A stretch of DNA of 64,000 bases from Bemisia tabaci. Lineage: Eukaryota; Arthropoda; Insecta; Hemiptera; Aleyrodidae. The notes beneath the pieces were generated by a model. That model saw nothing but the letters and a program-made list of their open reading frames with translations. It had not been told where the DNA came from and made no database searches. Of the stretch, positions 60,733-64,000 are shown one piece after another; position 1 is the stretch's first letter; every line of letters begins with the position of its first letter. The translations under genes and the position numbers were made by a program. The stretch covers positions 31,052,263 through 31,116,262 of the forward strand of contig NC_092800.1 in the NCBI RefSeq assembly GCF_918797505.1. The letters run 5' to 3'.

Positions 60733-61593
60733 CAGGGCCGGAGTTACCTACTTGCCGCCCATGGGCCACCTGTATTTTGCCGCCTCCTTCTCATTCGTAT
60801 TGAAACATCAATAAAAACCATCAAGTGAACGTGCCAGCAGGGGAGGGGTGCATAAGACGCGTTTACTCGTGTTGAACACATGTTTTGGGAATGCCCTGTC
60901 AACACTACTACCAAAAGTTAGGTGTCGTAAACCTATCTCTGTGTGGACAAGGCCTTTCATTCATAAGAAATGAACAAAAAAATTATGAAAGAACAAACAT
61001 GAATGTGGTTTGATGATTCTAACTTCCGCCGCCGCGCCGCGCAGACCGCCCGTGTTTGGCGCAATGCGTGAAGTATTCACGCAGTCTTGTAGGCGCCATG
61101 TGCTTCACGCTGACCGCACTGTGTTTGGCGCAATGCGTGAAGTATTCATGCATTCTTGTAGGCACTATCCGTTTCACGCTGACCGCGATGACCGCTTTGT
61201 GTTTGATGCAATGCGTGAAGTATTCGTGCAGTCTTGTAGGCGCTAAGATGTGTTAAATGCCGATCGCCGCGCTGAGAGCTTCTCCTTTTCATCTCAAGTC
61301 CTCGTCATCGTTGCTCTCTGCGCCGCGCCGTTCCAAGCCAAATTGCGTGTTTGATTTCTCTCTTAACTCGACTACTTAAAGGTGCTGTCTCTTGTATCAC
61401 TGAAAGACGACAAAATTAAAAATTACTATACTCTCAGGAAATGAGAGATTTTGTCGCCTTTTCTCGTTTGTAATTTTTTTTTCTAAATCCGATATTTTTT
61501 TATACCTACATTTAAAAAAATTGCAATTTGCCACCCTCTAGATTTGCCGCCATGGGCCGCGGCCCATGTGGCCACTCCCTTAATCCGGCCCTG
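60733..61593 (+). mobile_element. Family D hAT-like element with exact 8-bp target duplication
   Basis: An 861-bp element from CAGGGCCGGAGTTACCTACT to CCCTTAATCCGGCCCTG. CGTCTGAC is present at 60725-60732 and 61594-61601, an exact 8-bp duplication. The minisatellite with periods 69 and 78 bp is at 61025-61257. No transposase. Confidence 0.9.
61025..61257 (+). repeat. Minisatellite of family D, three units
   Basis: GCGTGAAGTATTC starts at 61066, 61135 and 61213, giving spacings of 69 and 78 bp. The longer unit has an extra GACCGCGAT. The overlapping 78- and 66-residue ORFs are translations of this array. Confidence 0.8.
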
Positions 61594-62270
61594 CGTCTGA
61601 CCGGAAAATTTTGTGAAAAGAAGCCTCCGGTCTTTGTCAAATTGCCACTAAACATCCGAAAGACTCCTAGAAATCGTTTGGATGATTAATACCTAATCGA
61701 CCAATTTAATATTAATGACCACATAAAAATGGTATTTTTCATATTCATGCTGGGCTATTGTTAGGCAAGACAGCCGTAAGTGCTATCTTCTGCATGCGTT
61801 CGTGATTGTGTTTTGCACGCACAACAAACCCATTTTCAGGCCAGAAATTGGCAGGAGAAGGCGGCACTTTACTCGGAAGCACTGTTTTCATTGGTCTCTG
61901 GAGGAGTAATGTCACTTACTTTTGTCTTGCCTGAAACTACGTGATTTGTTTGCGCACTTACGGCTTTCACATAGGCCTCATTTTTACACAATTTATAGAT
62001 GAATTTTGTTGTTTTAGCTATTTCAGTGATTTTTTCTAAAAGAGATTAGACAAATTTTGAGGGAAACTCGATTTCAAAAATTTGACACTTACTACTTTCT
62101 TTGCTATCACGGCAGTGCTGGACGAGGTGCGGATTCAAGCAGAATGATTTATATTTTTCCATAAAATTTCAGGTAAGAAACGAATTTACCAAAAGTACAT
62201 AACTCTCGACATTGATAATGATTAACTTTTTTCGATACCCAGATAAATTCAATTTCCGCCCGCTCACAGC

Positions 62271-62434
62271 GATGGTGAGGCGTGAATGATCGATTATCCA
62301 TATCTTCCCCATTCGAAGCTATGGTAAAAAATCGATTATTAAAAGGTATTCGTTGCAAACACCCTACTCATCGATCCTTTTCCATAGATTTAAAAGGCAG
62401 ATCAACAATCTATTGCAAAGCACGCCACGCCACT
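62271..62434. mobile_element. Family B hAT-like MITE, copy 4
   Basis: GGTGAGGCGTGAATGATCGA on the left, the core CGTTGCAAACACCC, and TTGCAAAGCACGCCACGCCA, then CTA on the right. The outermost bases have decayed and no target duplication remains visible. Confidence 0.7.
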
Positions 62435-64000
62435 AGCCCATACAGAATTCAATCACCACTTGAGTTAAGTAACGCACACTAAAAGTTACCGTGGCAGTCT
62501 TTCCGGTATGAAAATATGACAACCTCAACTGAACTCAAGTCCGAAGAGAAATTGAAATACATATTGGGGTAATTTACCGTCCAGAATTAAGTAATAAAGG
62601 CAAAAGGAGAGGAATAGAGACGAGGGGCTGCGAAAATGGGCGATAAAGGGATGCAAAAGGAATAGAGGGAAAGGGAGGCAAAGAACAATAATCCCGTTTT
62701 GATGAGAAGCGAGACCCACTTCATCCTTCATCTTCCAGAAATTCAAGAGCAAAGGAAACATTAGGACAAATCTAACCCAGGATGAGCGTTGGAATTAAAT
62801 GGAATTAGTTTTTATCACGGAAACAAAAGATGTCAAGGGGGCGCTGTTGTCAGATTATTTCAATTTTTCAATAAATTGTCAAAGCCGCAGTAAGTTTAAG
62901 CTCTTCTTAATCCTCTGCAATCACTCAGATCCCCCGAAATTAAAAACTCTTTACTGGAGAAAAAGTGCCTCGATTGAAGCCGATATGCTCTCCGATTTGC
63001 GGTCAAAAAGGTTTCCCCTTGAATCAAGAATAAAACTACTTAAATCAAGCAGGTTTCTGCTTGATATGAGGAACTTTCATCTTTAGCATATTTCTCTATT
63101 GACGTAAGTCTTTTCCCGTCAACTGAAAAGGAAATCTTCTCGGCTGAAAATTCAATGGTATTTCTGCCTAAATCAAGTCACTTATTTTCCAACGTTGAAT
63201 CCTGAAAAGATTGTCTTAATTATTTGCAAACATAATTTTTGTTCCGTTAAACAATCCCATTATTCAATATTTTCCACAGTATAGAGCCTCTATACGTTTT
63301 TAACAAAAAGCTTAGTGACGAACATACTGTCTCAATTTGGTTTCATCCACTAAAGTATAGTCAACTGGAAAAATAGGATGTACCAAGGATGACCAGTGAA
63401 GTATCCACTCACTAAAAACTACTCTCCCTACTGGTGTGCAATTTGCCTATTTCGTACAAATGAAGGCGCTTTCAATTAATTGATATCAGTGGGTTTTCTT
63501 CTCTTCGAATTGAATTGTTGGAGGAATACGGAGAGGGCATCGGCTTGCATTTATAGTTGTAACATCCTGAAAAATTGATCAAAAATCGTGCTAAGTCAAG
63601 TTGAGTTTGCGTTCGAACTGTAAGTCGACAGATCAGACTGTCGGTGGTTGATTCATATTATTTTGAGATAGACAAAAAATAAGTTGGTGGTCGATCCGTA
63701 TTATTTTGAGATAGAATACAAAATCAACTATCTTCAATCATAAAATTATACCCAGTCAATAATCTACTCCAAAGAATAACGGAAAAAATTACTGCATCAT
63801 TGGATGTCATAATGTATACGACCTCGAAGAATTCAAAGTGTCTTAAATCGTGCTTGTATTTATGATAAACACACATTTTCAACACAAAATCATTAATGAA
63901 ATGACCGAAACTTATGATGCTGAAAAAAGCGAACATAGACCTCTATGATAAAGTAATTTTTTTCATCAATTACTCTACTAATCAGGACGTCATTTGAGGG
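62435..64000. other. Right-edge non-coding DNA
   Basis: AT-rich with small ORFs only. A 43-bp direct repeat (GGTGGTTGATTCATATTATT, then TTGAGATAGA) is present at 63643 and 63686. The 95-codon ORF at 62799-63086 has no recognisable domain and no start context. No gene supported. Confidence 0.4.

Larger units (their letters stand above)
60653..62115. mobile_element. Family J long element split by a family D insertion
   Basis: CTCTACCGTGATACAGCGAA, then GAGAGCAGTAAGTGC on the left and GACACTTACTACTTTCTTTG, then CTATCACGGCAG on the right are inverted. A family D element (60733-61593) sits inside. Removing it leaves about 600 bp with no ORF of note. Confidence 0.55.

Noticed and set aside
61010..61256. 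Two overlapping + strand ORFs of 78 and 66 residues with internal repeats
   Set aside because: Translations of the family D minisatellite in two frames; the repeated peptide follows the DNA period.
62799..63086. 95-residue ORF near the right edge
   Set aside because: No domain, no splice context and AT-rich codon use like its surroundings.

Overview
This window reads as nuclear DNA of an insect, most likely a sap-feeding hemipteran and plausibly a whitefly. The guess rests on AT-rich, intron-rich DNA, a chitin-binding cuticle-type gene, and several short palindromic repeat families that I associate with whitefly sequence from memory only. There is nothing bacterial here: no operons, no rRNA and no CRISPR array.

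Two genes can be rebuilt exon by exon and they converge. On the + strand a secreted protein with one chitin-binding (CBM_14/peritrophin-A) domain, a CPAP1-type cuticular protein, runs from 9503 to 34564 in six coding exons (3,792 nt, 1,263 residues). All splice phases agree. Its signal-peptide exon is only 46 coding bases long and would be missed by an ORF scan. Its last exon (3.0 kb) encodes a long, very polar tail rich in Arg, Asp, Gln, Tyr and Pro. On the - strand a complete sulfide:quinone oxidoreductase (SQOR type) runs from 46958 down to 38643 in eight coding exons (1,359 nt, 452 residues). A serine sits where the human enzyme has its second redox cysteine. About 4 kb of AT-rich DNA lies between the two 3' ends.

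Further - strand fragments at 47636-48160 and 50930-52097 look like exons of one or two other genes that I cannot name or close.

The rest is a dense collection of small non-autonomous DNA transposons, many nested in one another. At least eleven families are visible: (A) 226-231 bp palindromes starting CACTGG; (B) ~165 bp hAT-like elements with 8-bp target duplications; (C) ~255 bp elements starting CGACGGTG; (D) ~0.9 kb hAT-like elements starting CAGGGCCGGATT, with 8-bp target duplications and an internal 69-78 bp minisatellite; (E) CTGCCGTGCTAAGG elements; (F) CAGGGTGTC elements; (G) a CCCTGGTAAAAATTGGC element; (H) TTGGACCGCG palindromes; (I) CCCAAGTAGCACAG elements; (J) CTGCCGTGATAGGG elements; and foldbacks made of two inverted 3' ends of mariner transposons. 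At 17653-21056 three elements are nested: an old palindrome holds a family D element, which holds a nearly perfect ~950-bp-arm palindrome. A dispersed ~70-bp double-stem motif occurs at six places and fits none of these families.

Layout: 1-9500, upstream repeats with a possible non-coding exon; 9500-34564, the CPAP1-like gene with repeat-filled introns; 34565-38642, convergent intergenic DNA; 38643-46958, the SQOR gene; 47-53.4 kb, unassigned exon fragments and repeats; 53.6-64 kb, repeats only.
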